This document shows positions 6,257 to 12,596 of a stretch of 12,757 nucleotides of DNA, in pieces. Under the pieces are notes generated by a model, which did not search any database, was not told the origin of the DNA, and saw only the letters and a program-made list of their open reading frames with translations. Position 1 is the stretch's first letter. Each line of letters starts with the position of its first letter. The stretch spans positions 1 through 12,757 of the forward strand of contig CAKOIE010000035.1 of the NCBI GenBank assembly GCA_934086395.1, given 5' to 3'. This DNA comes from an uncultured Bacilli bacterium. Its GTDB lineage: Bacteria > Bacillota_I > Bacilli_A > RF39 > UBA660. The translations under genes and the position numbers were made by a program.

Positions 6257-7610
6257 TTTAATGGTAAAAACATTTACCTATCTAATAACGTTTTCAATTA
6301 CAATTCTTATTTGTTTATGGTTATTTCAAGTTGAATTCTTAAAATTATTTTATGAACAATACCAAATAAAAGATATTAAAAATATTGCTGCAGATATTAT
6401 AAAATCTAATAGTATATCTAAATTAGAAAAACTTGCTTATGAAAATGATATTTGTATAGAATTAAAAATAAATGATGAAATACTAGATTATAATACATTA
6501 AATAGAGATTGTATATTAAAGAGTAAAAATTCAAAGGTTCAAAAATTAAAAGAAAGTTTATATTCTAATAATAAAACTAAAATAGAAACATTAAGAAGTC
6601 CTTTAACAAATACCAAGAATTTAATTTATGGTATTGCTTATAGTGATAATACTTATATTATACTTAATACTCCATTAGAAGATGTTAATAGTACTACTCA
6701 TATTTTAAGAGGACAATTAATTTATATAACTTTAATAACAATACTTTTAGCGATTATAGTATCTTACTTTGTATCTAAAATGTTAAATAAACCAATATTA
6801 GATATTACTGATAGAGCTAAGAAAATGGCTAAAGGTGAATATGAACAAAATAATAAAACATATGATATTAAAGAAATAGATGATTTAAATAGTGTTCTTA
6901 ATTATGCGTGTTCAGAGATTAAGAATACTGATACCTTAAGAAAAGATTTAATGGCTAATGTATCTCATGATTTAAAAACACCTTTAACAATGATAAAAGC
7001 TTATGCTGAAATGGCTAGAGATATTAATAATAATAATGAAGAAAAAAGAAAAGATAATTTAAATGTAATTATAGATGAATCAGATAGATTAAATATATTA
7101 GTTAATGATATTTTAGATTTATCTAAGATAGAAAGTAATAAAGATACTTTAGATACTCAAGAATATGATTTAGTAACTGAATTAAAAGAAATAATTAAAA
7201 GATATGAAATAATTAAGGAAACAGAAAATTATAAGTTTATTTTAGATATACCTGAAATAGCAATTGTTAGGGCTGATAAAAAAAGAATTAATCAAGTTCT
7301 ATATAATTTAATAAATAACGCTATTAATTATACAGGAGAAGATTTAACAGTTAAAATTAATATATTAGAGTTAAAAAATAGATATAAAGTAGAAATAATT
7401 GATTCAGGTAAAGGAATTAGTAAAAAAGATTTAAAATTAATTTGGAGTAAATATTATAAAAATGATAAAAATCATCGTAGAAATGTAGTTGGTACAGGAC
7501 TTGGACTTTCTATTGTGAAGAATATTTTAGAAAACCATAACTTTGAATATGGAGTAGATAGTAAAATAAATAAAGGAACAAAGTTCTATTTTTATATAAA
7601 TAAAAAATAA
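6237..7610 (+). CDS. Membrane sensor histidine kinase
   Basis: A 457-aa histidine kinase, partner of the overlapping response regulator. It has TM1 at about 11-31, an extracytoplasmic sensor of about 125 aa (32-158) with no domain I recognise, TM2 at about 161-180 and HAMP at about 180-232. The dimerisation/phosphoacceptor helix has H244 in NVSHDLKTPL. The ATPase domain shows the N box NLINNAINY (357-365), G1 box DSGKGIS (389-395), F-like box WSKYYKND (403-410) and G2 box GTGLGLSI (419-426). All catalytic motifs are intact. The TTG at 6237 is chosen because AAGGTAGG lies 8 nt upstream; the in-frame ATG at 6261 lacks a good SD. The 20-base overlap implies translational coupling. The ligand is unknown; the mid-sized sensor has C72 and C92, which could pair. 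Confidence 0.9.
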   Translation: MNIKKNSLMVKTFTYLITFSITILICLWLFQVEFLKLFYEQYQIKDIKNIAADIIKSNSISKLEKLAYENDICIELKINDEILDYNTLNRDCILKSKNSKVQKLKESLYSNNKTKIETLRSPLTNTKNLIYGIAYSDNTYIILNTPLEDVNSTTHILRGQLIYITLITILLAIIVSYFVSKMLNKPILDITDRAKKMAKGEYEQNNKTYDIKEIDDLNSVLNYACSEIKNTDTLRKDLMANVSHDLKTPLTMIKAYAEMARDINNNNEEKRKDNLNVIIDESDRLNILVNDILDLSKIESNKDTLDTQEYDLVTELKEIIKRYEIIKETENYKFILDIPEIAIVRADKKRINQVLYNLINNAINYTGEDLTVKINILELKNRYKVEIIDSGKGISKKDLKLIWSKYYKNDKNHRRNVVGTGLGLSIVKNILENHNFEYGVDSKINKGTKFYFYINKK

Positions 7611-7641
7611 TTTCACAATATTTTCACATTTAAGTTATATA
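7609..7641 (+). promoter_or_regulatory. Second regulator-type promoter, past the kinase
   Basis: TTTCACA at 7611-7617 and 7622-7628 are direct repeats exactly 11 bp apart, followed by TATATA (7636-7641). The distance from the repeats to the -10 is identical to that in the response-regulator promoter at 5537-5569. The first repeat begins right at the kinase stop codon. There is no coding gene close enough to need it, so it probably drives the small RNA at 7648-7770. Confidence 0.6.
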
Positions 7642-7647
7642 TTTACA

Positions 7648-7770
7648 ATGAAGAAGAAAGAAAAATTAAAATTAAAAGCATTGAAAAATATAAAAAATCA
7701 TATAATCTCAAACTCACACTATTATATTTTCTTCTTCTTAAAAATAGACACCTTCCTGTCTATTTTTATT
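7648..7770 (+). ncRNA. Putative regulated small RNA
   Basis: A predicted transcript of about 120 nt between the regulator-type promoter and a strong intrinsic terminator. Expected initiation, about 7 nt after the -10, is near 7648. Besides the terminator hairpin, its 5' part (A/G-rich, about 7649-7665) can pair with a T/C-rich segment (about 7726-7739) with one bulge, closing a long-range stem. An open frame of 42 codons (7648-7776) starts with ATG at the predicted transcript start but has no SD, and the terminator lies inside it, so an RNA product is favoured over a peptide. The sequence, class and targets are not recognised. The arrangement resembles CiaR-controlled csRNAs of streptococci. 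Confidence 0.45.
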
Positions 7771-7773
7771 TTT
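7740..7773 (+). terminator. Intrinsic terminator
   Basis: An 11-bp perfect stem (7740-7750 and 7757-7767, core ATAGACA/TGTCTAT) with loop CCTTCC, followed by a T-rich tail. It would end both the small RNA and any read-through from the kinase gene, which has no terminator of its own. Confidence 0.85.
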
Positions 7774-7797
7774 TAGGTAAAATTTTTTAATTATGTA

Positions 7798-7826
7798 TTG
7801 AAATTAAATAATTTAAATGTTAAGAT
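7798..7826 (+). promoter_or_regulatory. Promoter of the SipW-substrate operon
   Basis: TTGAAA (7798-7803), a 17-bp spacer, then TAAGAT (7821-7826). The expected transcript start near 7833 lies just before the SD AAAGGAGG (7838-7845), which rules out the upstream ATG at 7817 as the translation start. Confidence 0.5.
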
Positions 7827-7855
7827 TTAATTATAGTAAAGGAGGAATGAAAGAA

Positions 7856-8464
7856 ATGAATGAAAATGGTGGAAAGAGTAGTACAATATTATTAACTGTT
7901 ATTGGTATAGCAACACTTCTTGTTGTTGTTACAGGTGCAACATTTGCATATTTTGCTGCAATTGTTAATGGAGAAAACGATAAGTCTGTGTTTATTCAAG
8001 CAGGTACTGGTGGTAGTATTAAAATTGAAGGCGGGGATCCTATTAGTTTAAAAGGAATTTATCCTAAAGCAGAAGCATGGGCAACTCAAACTTTTACAGT
8101 TACATATCCTGCGGCAGCTGGTGCTGCTGATAATGTTTTGCAAAACACAGGAGTTGATTTAGTTGTTGATGGTGAAAATACATTTAATGCTGGTTATTTA
8201 AAAATGAAAATGATTTTAGATGATACTACTAGTGATAATTATACTGAAGTAACTAATATTACTAAAAATGGAAGCGAATATGTTATGAAAGATATTCCGT
8301 CATCAGGTAGTATACATTTAGTTACAGGTACTAGAAAACGTAAAGATAAAACTGTAATGAAATATACTTTAGAAGTTTATTTTCCAGAAGATGATACTGT
8401 AAACCAAAATGATGGACAAGATCATTCTGCTAGAATTTATATGAAAGATGTAAGTGAAGCATAA
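7856..8464 (+). CDS. SipW-dependent exported protein 1
   Basis: A 202-aa secreted protein with a SipW-type signal peptide: polar start with one Lys, hydrophobic core (about 11-26), then GATFAYFAA (27-35), the recurrent motif of TasA/TapA/CotN-like substrates cleaved by the ER-type signal peptidase. The mature region is rich in Thr, Gly, Asp and Asn with beta-like alternation, as expected of a surface or matrix protein. It has no Cys and no cell-wall sorting motif. I cannot identify it as TasA itself; the mature part is shorter. The frame is open from 7817, but the SD AAAGGAGG (7838-7845) and the promoter place the start at 7856; the ATG at 7847 is too close to the SD. It is followed by a second such gene after 20 nt, and the peptidase gene lies downstream. 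Confidence 0.8.
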   Translation: MNENGGKSSTILLTVIGIATLLVVVTGATFAYFAAIVNGENDKSVFIQAGTGGSIKIEGGDPISLKGIYPKAEAWATQTFTVTYPAAAGAADNVLQNTGVDLVVDGENTFNAGYLKMKMILDDTTSDNYTEVTNITKNGSEYVMKDIPSSGSIHLVTGTRKRKDKTVMKYTLEVYFPEDDTVNQNDGQDHSARIYMKDVSEA

Positions 8465-8484
8465 TTAAAAAATAAGGAGATAGA

Positions 8485-9189
8485 ATGGAAAACAATAAAC
8501 AAAATACAGCTTTATTAGTTGTCATAGCTGTTGCAACTTTATTAGTTGCTGTTGTTGGTGCAACTTTTGCATACTTTACTGCTGCTGGTACTAATGGAAG
8601 TACATCAATAGTAGAAATAACAGGTGGTAAAATGGCTATTACTTATGGAGATGGAAGTAACGAGGTTAATTTAACTAAAACTGGATTTGAACCAAGTGAT
8701 ACTGTTTTAATTGAAAAAAAATTTACTTTAAAAGGTATTAATACTTCTATTGGAAATTCTGATGATGTTAGTAAAGGCATTGCTATGCCTTATACTGTTG
8801 AGTTAGAATATAAGAATGGATTTACAACAGGACAATTACATTATACTATTACAAGAACTGATGAAAACACTAGTGTTACCTCATCACTTGATGAAACTGC
8901 TAAAACTAAAAGTGGTACATTAAATAAAACAGTAGTGCCTACTGAAAAAAATTCAAATAAGGTAACATATAATGATGGTAGTAAAGATGTTATTGATGAA
9001 AATAAAGCTTATGAAACTTTAGTTACTGGTGCTTTCCCTGCAGTAAGAAATGATACTGGTACTTCTATTGGATTTACTTTCAAAATGACTTTCCCTGATA
9101 CTGGAGCAAGCCAAGATGAAAATAAAGGTGCTCAGTTTTATGGCAAAATTGTTGTAAATAGAGATATTAACAGTAATAAAGCTAAGTAA
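8485..9189 (+). CDS. SipW-dependent exported protein 2
   Basis: A 234-aa secreted protein with the same kind of signal peptide: N-terminal polar segment with a single Lys, hydrophobic core (about 9-24), then GATFAYFTA (25-33). The mature region is Thr/Asn/Lys-rich with no Cys, no sorting motif and no further membrane segment. It ends in a conserved-looking strand (AQFYGKIVVNRDI) like the end of many TasA-type beta-sandwich proteins. The SD AAGGAG is at 8474-8479. Its mature sequence is only distantly like that of the first gene, so the pair probably has distinct roles, for example major fibre and accessory or anchor. A terminator follows, and the peptidase has its own promoter. Confidence 0.8.
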   Translation: MENNKQNTALLVVIAVATLLVAVVGATFAYFTAAGTNGSTSIVEITGGKMAITYGDGSNEVNLTKTGFEPSDTVLIEKKFTLKGINTSIGNSDDVSKGIAMPYTVELEYKNGFTTGQLHYTITRTDENTSVTSSLDETAKTKSGTLNKTVVPTEKNSNKVTYNDGSKDVIDENKAYETLVTGAFPAVRNDTGTSIGFTFKMTFPDTGASQDENKGAQFYGKIVVNRDINSNKAK

Positions 9190-9198
9190 TTAAATAAT

Positions 9199-9220
9199 AA
9201 AAGCCTTTGAAGGCTTTTTT
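9199..9220 (+). terminator. Intrinsic terminator of SipW-substrate operon
   Basis: Stem AAAAGCCT (9199-9206) with AGGCTTTT (9211-9218), a 4-nt loop and a T-run. It separates the two substrates from the signal peptidase gene. Confidence 0.85.
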
Positions 9221-9237
9221 ATTTTCTTTAAATATGG

Positions 9238-9266
9238 TTGTAATTTCAAATTTAATATTATATAAT
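9238..9266 (+). promoter_or_regulatory. Sigma-A promoter of sipW
   Basis: TTGTAA (9238-9243), a 17-bp spacer, then consensus TATAAT (9261-9266), about 29 bases before the start codon. Confidence 0.7.
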
Positions 9267-9294
9267 TTTAATAGAATAGAGAGTAGGTTTTATT

Positions 9295-10176
9295 ATGATG
9301 GATGTTAAGGATAAAATAAAAAAATCATTAAATAATAAAGATAAAGATATTTCTACTTTAAAAAAAATTGGTAAGATTTTAAATTATATTGGTAAAATAT
9401 TATCATATGCGTGTATTGTTTTATTAGTGTTAATTGGAATTTTTTTAGTTTACTATGTTATTTCTATTCAAAAAGCTAAGAAAGATCCCAATTTTAAACC
9501 TACTGTTAGTTTATATACAATTATATCTGGTTCGATGGAACCAACTATTCATGTATATGATGTTGTATTAAATCAAGCTGTTAATAATCCGGAAGAAATT
9601 AAAGTTGGAGATGTTATTACTTTTATTTCAACAAGTTCTATTAGTGAAGGGTTAACAGTAACGCATCGTGTTCAAGATATTAAAATTATTAATGGAGAAT
9701 ATGAATTTGTTACTAAGGGTGATTATAATCCGGCACCTGATTCTAGTACAGCTAAATTTGGAAATGTTATTGGTAAGGTTACATTTAAAATACCTCAATT
9801 AGGTAGAGTTCAATTTTTTGTTGCAAGTAAAATTGGTTGGTTTTTTGTTGTACTTTTACCTGCAATGGGTGTAATAATTTATGATGTTTTAAAATTATTT
9901 AAATTATTGGGAACTAAAAATACTTTTACTAAAATTAAGGGGAATAATAAGAATAATAATATTGATATTAAAGTAGATAAAGCTATTGATAATATTAAAA
10001 AGAATGACTATGATTCTAGTTTATTAGATGATTTAAAAGAAAGTATTATTGTAAATAAAGATGTTAATATTAAAAATAATGAAGATAATGATAATTCAAA
10101 ATTAAATGAAGATATTCATTTAACTAAAGAAGATTATTTAAATAGATTAAATGCTTTAAAGAAAAGGAATAATTAG
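9295..10176 (+). CDS. sipW: Signal peptidase I, ER type (SipW)
   Basis: A 293-aa membrane signal peptidase of the SipW/ER type. It has a basic N-terminus, a transmembrane helix at about 36-57, then the catalytic domain with Ser80 in SGSMEPTI (78-85), VGDVITF (104-110) and His124 in VTHRV, where the usual bacterial Lys is replaced by His as in archaeal and eukaryotic enzymes. KGDYNPAPD (141-149) follows, then a second helix at about 182-200. It cleaves the GATFAYF-type signal peptides of the two proteins just upstream. The C-terminus (about 210-293) is a long, charged Asn/Lys/Asp-rich cytoplasmic tail that is unusual beside shorter SipW proteins. Two tandem ATGs (9295, 9298) are possible starts, with a weak SD (GAGTAGG) 7 or 10 nt upstream. 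It has its own promoter. Confidence 0.9.
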   Translation: MMDVKDKIKKSLNNKDKDISTLKKIGKILNYIGKILSYACIVLLVLIGIFLVYYVISIQKAKKDPNFKPTVSLYTIISGSMEPTIHVYDVVLNQAVNNPEEIKVGDVITFISTSSISEGLTVTHRVQDIKIINGEYEFVTKGDYNPAPDSSTAKFGNVIGKVTFKIPQLGRVQFFVASKIGWFFVVLLPAMGVIIYDVLKLFKLLGTKNTFTKIKGNNKNNNIDIKVDKAIDNIKKNDYDSSLLDDLKESIIVNKDVNIKNNEDNDNSKLNEDIHLTKEDYLNRLNALKKRNN

Positions 10177-10244
10177 TACAAGTAAGTGTATATTCTTTTT
10201 TTAATAAAATGTGGTAAATCATACTAGTAATAAAAAATTCAATT

Positions 10245-10253
10245 TGATATAAT
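10245..10253 (+). promoter_or_regulatory. Extended -10 promoter of the tyrS leader
   Basis: TGATATAAT (10245-10253) is an extended -10 with consensus TATAAT and no clear -35 hexamer. Transcription would begin near 10260, leaving a leader of about 140 nt before the terminator of the T-box. Confidence 0.6.
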
Positions 10254-10259
10254 AACGTT

Positions 10260-10397
10260 GTTAGTGATGAAAGGACTTACAACCCCGGAACTAAATCGAG
10301 TAAATCACGATAAGATTAATAAGTGTATGAATAAAGTTCATAAACTAAGGTGGTACCGTGCATAAAGTTGCACCCTTAGATTAATGAACTTTTTTTG
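10260..10397 (+). promoter_or_regulatory. T-box leader of tyrS (abbreviated)
   Basis: A tRNA-sensing transcription attenuator. The antiterminator is clear: CTAAGG (10345-10350), the 7-nt bulge TGGTACC (10351-10357), GTGC (10358-10361), an 8-nt loop, GCAC (10370-10373) and CCTTAG (10374-10379). The bulge base U in UGGU would pair with the A discriminator base of tRNA-Tyr. Outer arms 10333-10341 and 10384-10392 (AAAGTTCAT/ATGAACTTT) run into a T-tract and form the terminator. Only about 85 nt lie between the predicted transcript start and the antiterminator, too few for a standard Stem I with all its loops. A 5' hairpin (10257-10265 with 10275-10283) holds the only obvious UAC. Uncharged tRNA-Tyr should allow read-through into tyrS. 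Confidence 0.8.
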
Positions 10398-10423
10398 TTA
10401 AAAAAAATAAGGAGGAATTTTAT

Positions 10424-11599
10424 ATGACATTTTTTGAAGAATTAAAATGGAGAGGTGTAGTAAAGGATATAAGTTCACCAGAACTTGAAGAAAAACTAAA
10501 TAATGATTCTTTAACTTTTTATTTAGGTACAGATCCAACAGCTGATTCATTACATATTGGACATTATGCATCATTTGTAACAGCTAAAAGATTAGCAAGA
10601 CATGGACATAAGCCGATTATTTTAGTTGGAGGAGCAACTGGCTTAATTGGGGATCCTAGACCTACTGCTGAAAGAGAAATTATTTCTAAAGAAACAGTTG
10701 CTAAAAATATTGAGGGGTTAAAAAAACAAGTTGAATTCTTATTAGAAGGTAAAGCACTAATAGTTAATAATTATGATTGGATGAAAGGTGTTACATTCTT
10801 AGATTTTTTAAGAGATGTAGGTAAATATATTAATGTTAATTATATGTTAAATAAAGATATAATTAATCGTAGATTAGAAACTGGAATTACTTATGCTGAA
10901 TTTTCTTATACTTTAATGCAAGGATATGATTTTGTATATTTAAATAGAAATTATAATTGTACTTTACAGGCTGCAGGATCTGATCAATGGGGAAATATTA
11001 CAACTGGTATTGAGCTAGCAAGAAAAATGGATAATAAAGAGGTTTATGGTTTTACAATGCCTTTGATTTTAGATGCAACTGGTAAGAAGTTTGGTAAGAG
11101 TGAAGGGAATGCTTTATGGCTTGATTCTAATAAAACATCACCTTATAAAATTTATCAATATTTAATTAATACTGATGATTCTAAAGTTATTGAATATTTA
11201 AAAGTATTTACATTTTTATCTATAGAGGAAATTGAAGATATAGAAAAGAAATTTAATGAAAAACCCGAAGAAAGACTTGCTCAAAAAACTTTAGCGTTTG
11301 AGGTAGTTAAAGATATTCATGGATTAGATGCTGCTATTTCTGCAAAAGAGACTAGTGAAAAAATATTTAAGGGTGAGGTAACTGATGAGATGCCTACAGT
11401 TGAGGTTACTAGTAAGAATATAATTGATATATTAGTTGAGGGTAATATTTTACCGTCTAAGAGTGAGGCTAGAAGATTAATAATTCAAGGTGGTATAACG
11501 GTTAATAATGAAAAAGTAATTGATCCTAATTTGGAGATTGTAGGAGAAATTATTCTTAAAAAAGGTAAAAAGAATATTTATAAAATTATAATTAAATAA
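10424..11599 (+). CDS. tyrS: Tyrosyl-tRNA synthetase
   Basis: A 391-aa class Ic aminoacyl-tRNA synthetase that charges tRNA-Tyr. The HIGH motif is HIGH at 44-47 (after GTDPTADSL). The tyrosine pocket shows TLMQGYDF (163-170) and AAGSDQWGN (183-191). The KMSKS loop is KFGKS (222-226), the variant usual in the TyrZ-like subgroup. The C-terminal S4 RNA-binding domain (about 328-391) includes LPSKSEARRLIIQGGI and NNEKV. The length is slightly below the common 400-420 aa, but all domains are present. The SD AAGGAGG (10409-10415) is 8 nt before the ATG. Expression is controlled by the T-box directly upstream. A bidirectional terminator follows. Confidence 0.97.
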   Translation: MTFFEELKWRGVVKDISSPELEEKLNNDSLTFYLGTDPTADSLHIGHYASFVTAKRLARHGHKPIILVGGATGLIGDPRPTAEREIISKETVAKNIEGLKKQVEFLLEGKALIVNNYDWMKGVTFLDFLRDVGKYINVNYMLNKDIINRRLETGITYAEFSYTLMQGYDFVYLNRNYNCTLQAAGSDQWGNITTGIELARKMDNKEVYGFTMPLILDATGKKFGKSEGNALWLDSNKTSPYKIYQYLINTDDSKVIEYLKVFTFLSIEEIEDIEKKFNEKPEERLAQKTLAFEVVKDIHGLDAAISAKETSEKIFKGEVTDEMPTVEVTSKNIIDILVEGNILPSKSEARRLIIQGGITVNNEKVIDPNLEIVGEIILKKGKKNIYKIIIK

Positions 11600-11602
11600 A
11601 AT

Positions 11603-11641
11603 AAAAATACATAAGTTATTTCATTTCACTTATGTATTTTT
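11603..11641. terminator. Bidirectional intrinsic terminator
   Basis: A 14-bp perfect stem (11603-11616 and 11628-11641, core TACATAAGT/ACTTATGTA) with an 11-nt loop, A-rich on the left and T-rich on the right. It ends tyrS on the plus strand and the EIIB-like gene on the minus strand, overlapping the latter's stop codon. Confidence 0.85.
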
Positions 11642-11930
11642 TTAATGTTTTAGCGTTAGGTCCAAAGATGATTTTTAACTGATTTTCTATTTCAACTATT
11701 CCTTTAGCTCCTAATCTTGTAATTGCATCTTTATCTGCTAAAGATATATCTTTAAGTGTTACTTTTAATCTTGATACATTTACTTCATAATCAAGAATAT
11801 TATCTTTTCCACCTAAAGCTTGTACTAATTTATTAATTTCAAATGTAAAATTTTTCTTATTTAATTTAACTATTACTAATGAAATAATAAATAATACAAA
11901 AAATACTATTAAGTATTGCCACCACATCAT
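11616..11930 (-). CDS. Membrane-anchored PTS EIIB-like protein, Cys missing
   Basis: A 104-aa protein with one N-terminal transmembrane helix (about 5-22) followed by a complete glucose-family PTS EIIB-like domain (about 32-101): GGKDNI (40-45), VSRLKV (52-57), LGAKGIVEI (73-81) and IIFGPNA (87-93). In active EIIB domains the phosphorylated Cys precedes the T-R-L-R motif by one residue; here that position is Asn51 (EVNVSRLK). The domain should therefore not carry phosphate. It is not fused to an EIIC channel and there is no PTS gene nearby, so a scaffold, sensor or decoy role is possible. The SD AGGTGA is 7 nt upstream of the first of two tandem ATGs. It converges with tyrS and has its own weak promoter. 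Confidence 0.8.
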   Translation of the reverse strand: MMWWQYLIVFFVLFIISLVIVKLNKKNFTFEINKLVQALGGKDNILDYEVNVSRLKVTLKDISLADKDAITRLGAKGIVEIENQLKIIFGPNAKTLKKYISEMK

Positions 11931-11949
11931 AATTTAATCACCTGTATTA

Positions 11950-11955
11950 ATTATA
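11950..11955 (-). promoter_or_regulatory. Possible -10 box of the EIIB-like gene
   Basis: Consensus TATAAT on the minus strand, preceded by a long T-rich stretch without a clear -35 box. It lies 7 bases upstream of the SD, so the leader would be very short. Confidence 0.35.
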
Positions 11956-11980
11956 CTAAAAAATAATAAAAAATAAAATC

Positions 11981-12007
11981 ACTAATTTATAAGTTAAACA
12001 TAAAATA
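11981..12007 (+). promoter_or_regulatory. Sigma-K/E-like sporulation promoter
   Basis: CATAAAATA (11999-12007) fits the mother-cell -10 pattern CATAnnnTA. AC at 11981-11982, 16 bases upstream, fits the minimal sigma-K -35. It lies about 30 bases upstream of a spore coat gene, as expected for late mother-cell expression. The motif is short and AT-rich, so chance matches are possible. Confidence 0.5.
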
Positions 12008-12037
12008 TATTGAGAAATAATGAAAGGGTGAAATATT

Positions 12038-12502
12038 ATGTGTAATAATAACAATGATTCAAATAATAAAAGCAGTATTGCTGAAATACTAAAAGTAATT
12101 TTACTTCTTCAACAAAATGCCTGTCCTGATAATTGCTTAGATTCATGTGATAGACCTATGCTTGGAGGAGGAACAAATTGCTTAGTATGTAATACTAGAC
12201 CAGTAATGTTATATACTTGTTGTGGTAATGGTGTACCTTTAAGTATGCCAACAAGTAAAGATTCAAATGCAACATGTTCTAATTCATCATTAAATAGTTC
12301 ATGTGAAGGATGTTCAAATGTATTTAGAGTAGAAAAGTTAGAAGGAAATTGTTGTACATTTAGAGTACTTGCGGTAAATCCAGATCAAAGTGGTTGTAAT
12401 GTTCAACCATATATTGCAACAAATAGTTTCTTTACAATGAATTTAAGTTGTTGTTGTATAATAAGATGTTTAAATGACTGCTATGTAGATTGTGTTTGTT
12501 AA
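12038..12502 (+). CDS. CotY/CotZ-family spore coat protein
   Basis: A 154-aa, very Cys-rich protein (about 21 Cys) of the CotY/CotZ type, which forms the cross-linked outer coat or crust of spores. Visible family features are CPDNCLDSC in the N-terminal third, a central VFRVEKLEGNCCTFRVLAV (core beta strand) and the C-terminal FFTMNLSCCCIIRCL, which matches the C-terminal D-L-S-C-x-C motif of CotY/CotZ. The final VDCVC adds further Cys. Assembly is by disulfide cross-linking on the mother-cell side of the forespore. The SD-like AAAGGGTG precedes the ATG. A sigma-K/E-like promoter lies upstream and a strong terminator downstream, so it is monocistronic. It is direct evidence that the organism can sporulate or descends from sporulators. 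Confidence 0.9.
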   Translation: MCNNNNDSNNKSSIAEILKVILLLQQNACPDNCLDSCDRPMLGGGTNCLVCNTRPVMLYTCCGNGVPLSMPTSKDSNATCSNSSLNSSCEGCSNVFRVEKLEGNCCTFRVLAVNPDQSGCNVQPYIATNSFFTMNLSCCCIIRCLNDCYVDCVC

Positions 12503-12504
12503 AT

Positions 12505-12536
12505 AAAAAAATCACTTTAAATTAAGTGATTTTTTT
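12505..12536 (+). terminator. Intrinsic terminator of coat gene
   Basis: A 13-bp stem (12505-12517 and 12524-12536, core ATCACTT/AAGTGAT) with a 6-nt loop and A/T flanks, just after the coat gene stop. Confidence 0.85.
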
Positions 12537-12584
12537 AATGAAATTTTTTGTTTGTTCGCTTGTTTATATATATATTATTAATTA

Positions 12585-12590
12585 TATAAT
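12585..12590 (+). promoter_or_regulatory. -10 box of the terminal structured RNA
   Basis: Consensus TATAAT. A possible TTGTTT lies at 12560-12565, but the 19-bp spacing is long. Expected initiation is near 12597, just before the first hairpin of the downstream structured RNA. Confidence 0.4.
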
Positions 12591-12596
12591 ATCCAT

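Noticed and set aside
7817..7855. Longer N-terminus for SipW-dependent protein 1
   Set aside because: It would start upstream of the predicted transcript start and contains the SD; the signal peptide is complete from 7856.
9238..9266. Third copy of the regulator-type promoter, upstream of sipW
   Set aside because: Only one TTTCA is present and its distance to the -10 is 3 bases too long compared with 5537-5569 and 7609-7641.
10267..10365. 32-codon frame in the tyrS leader, including Trp-Tyr codons at the T-box bulge
   Set aside because: No SD precedes the ATG, and the Trp-Tyr codons come from the conserved TGGTACC bulge itself, so a leader peptide is not supported, although it is not excluded.
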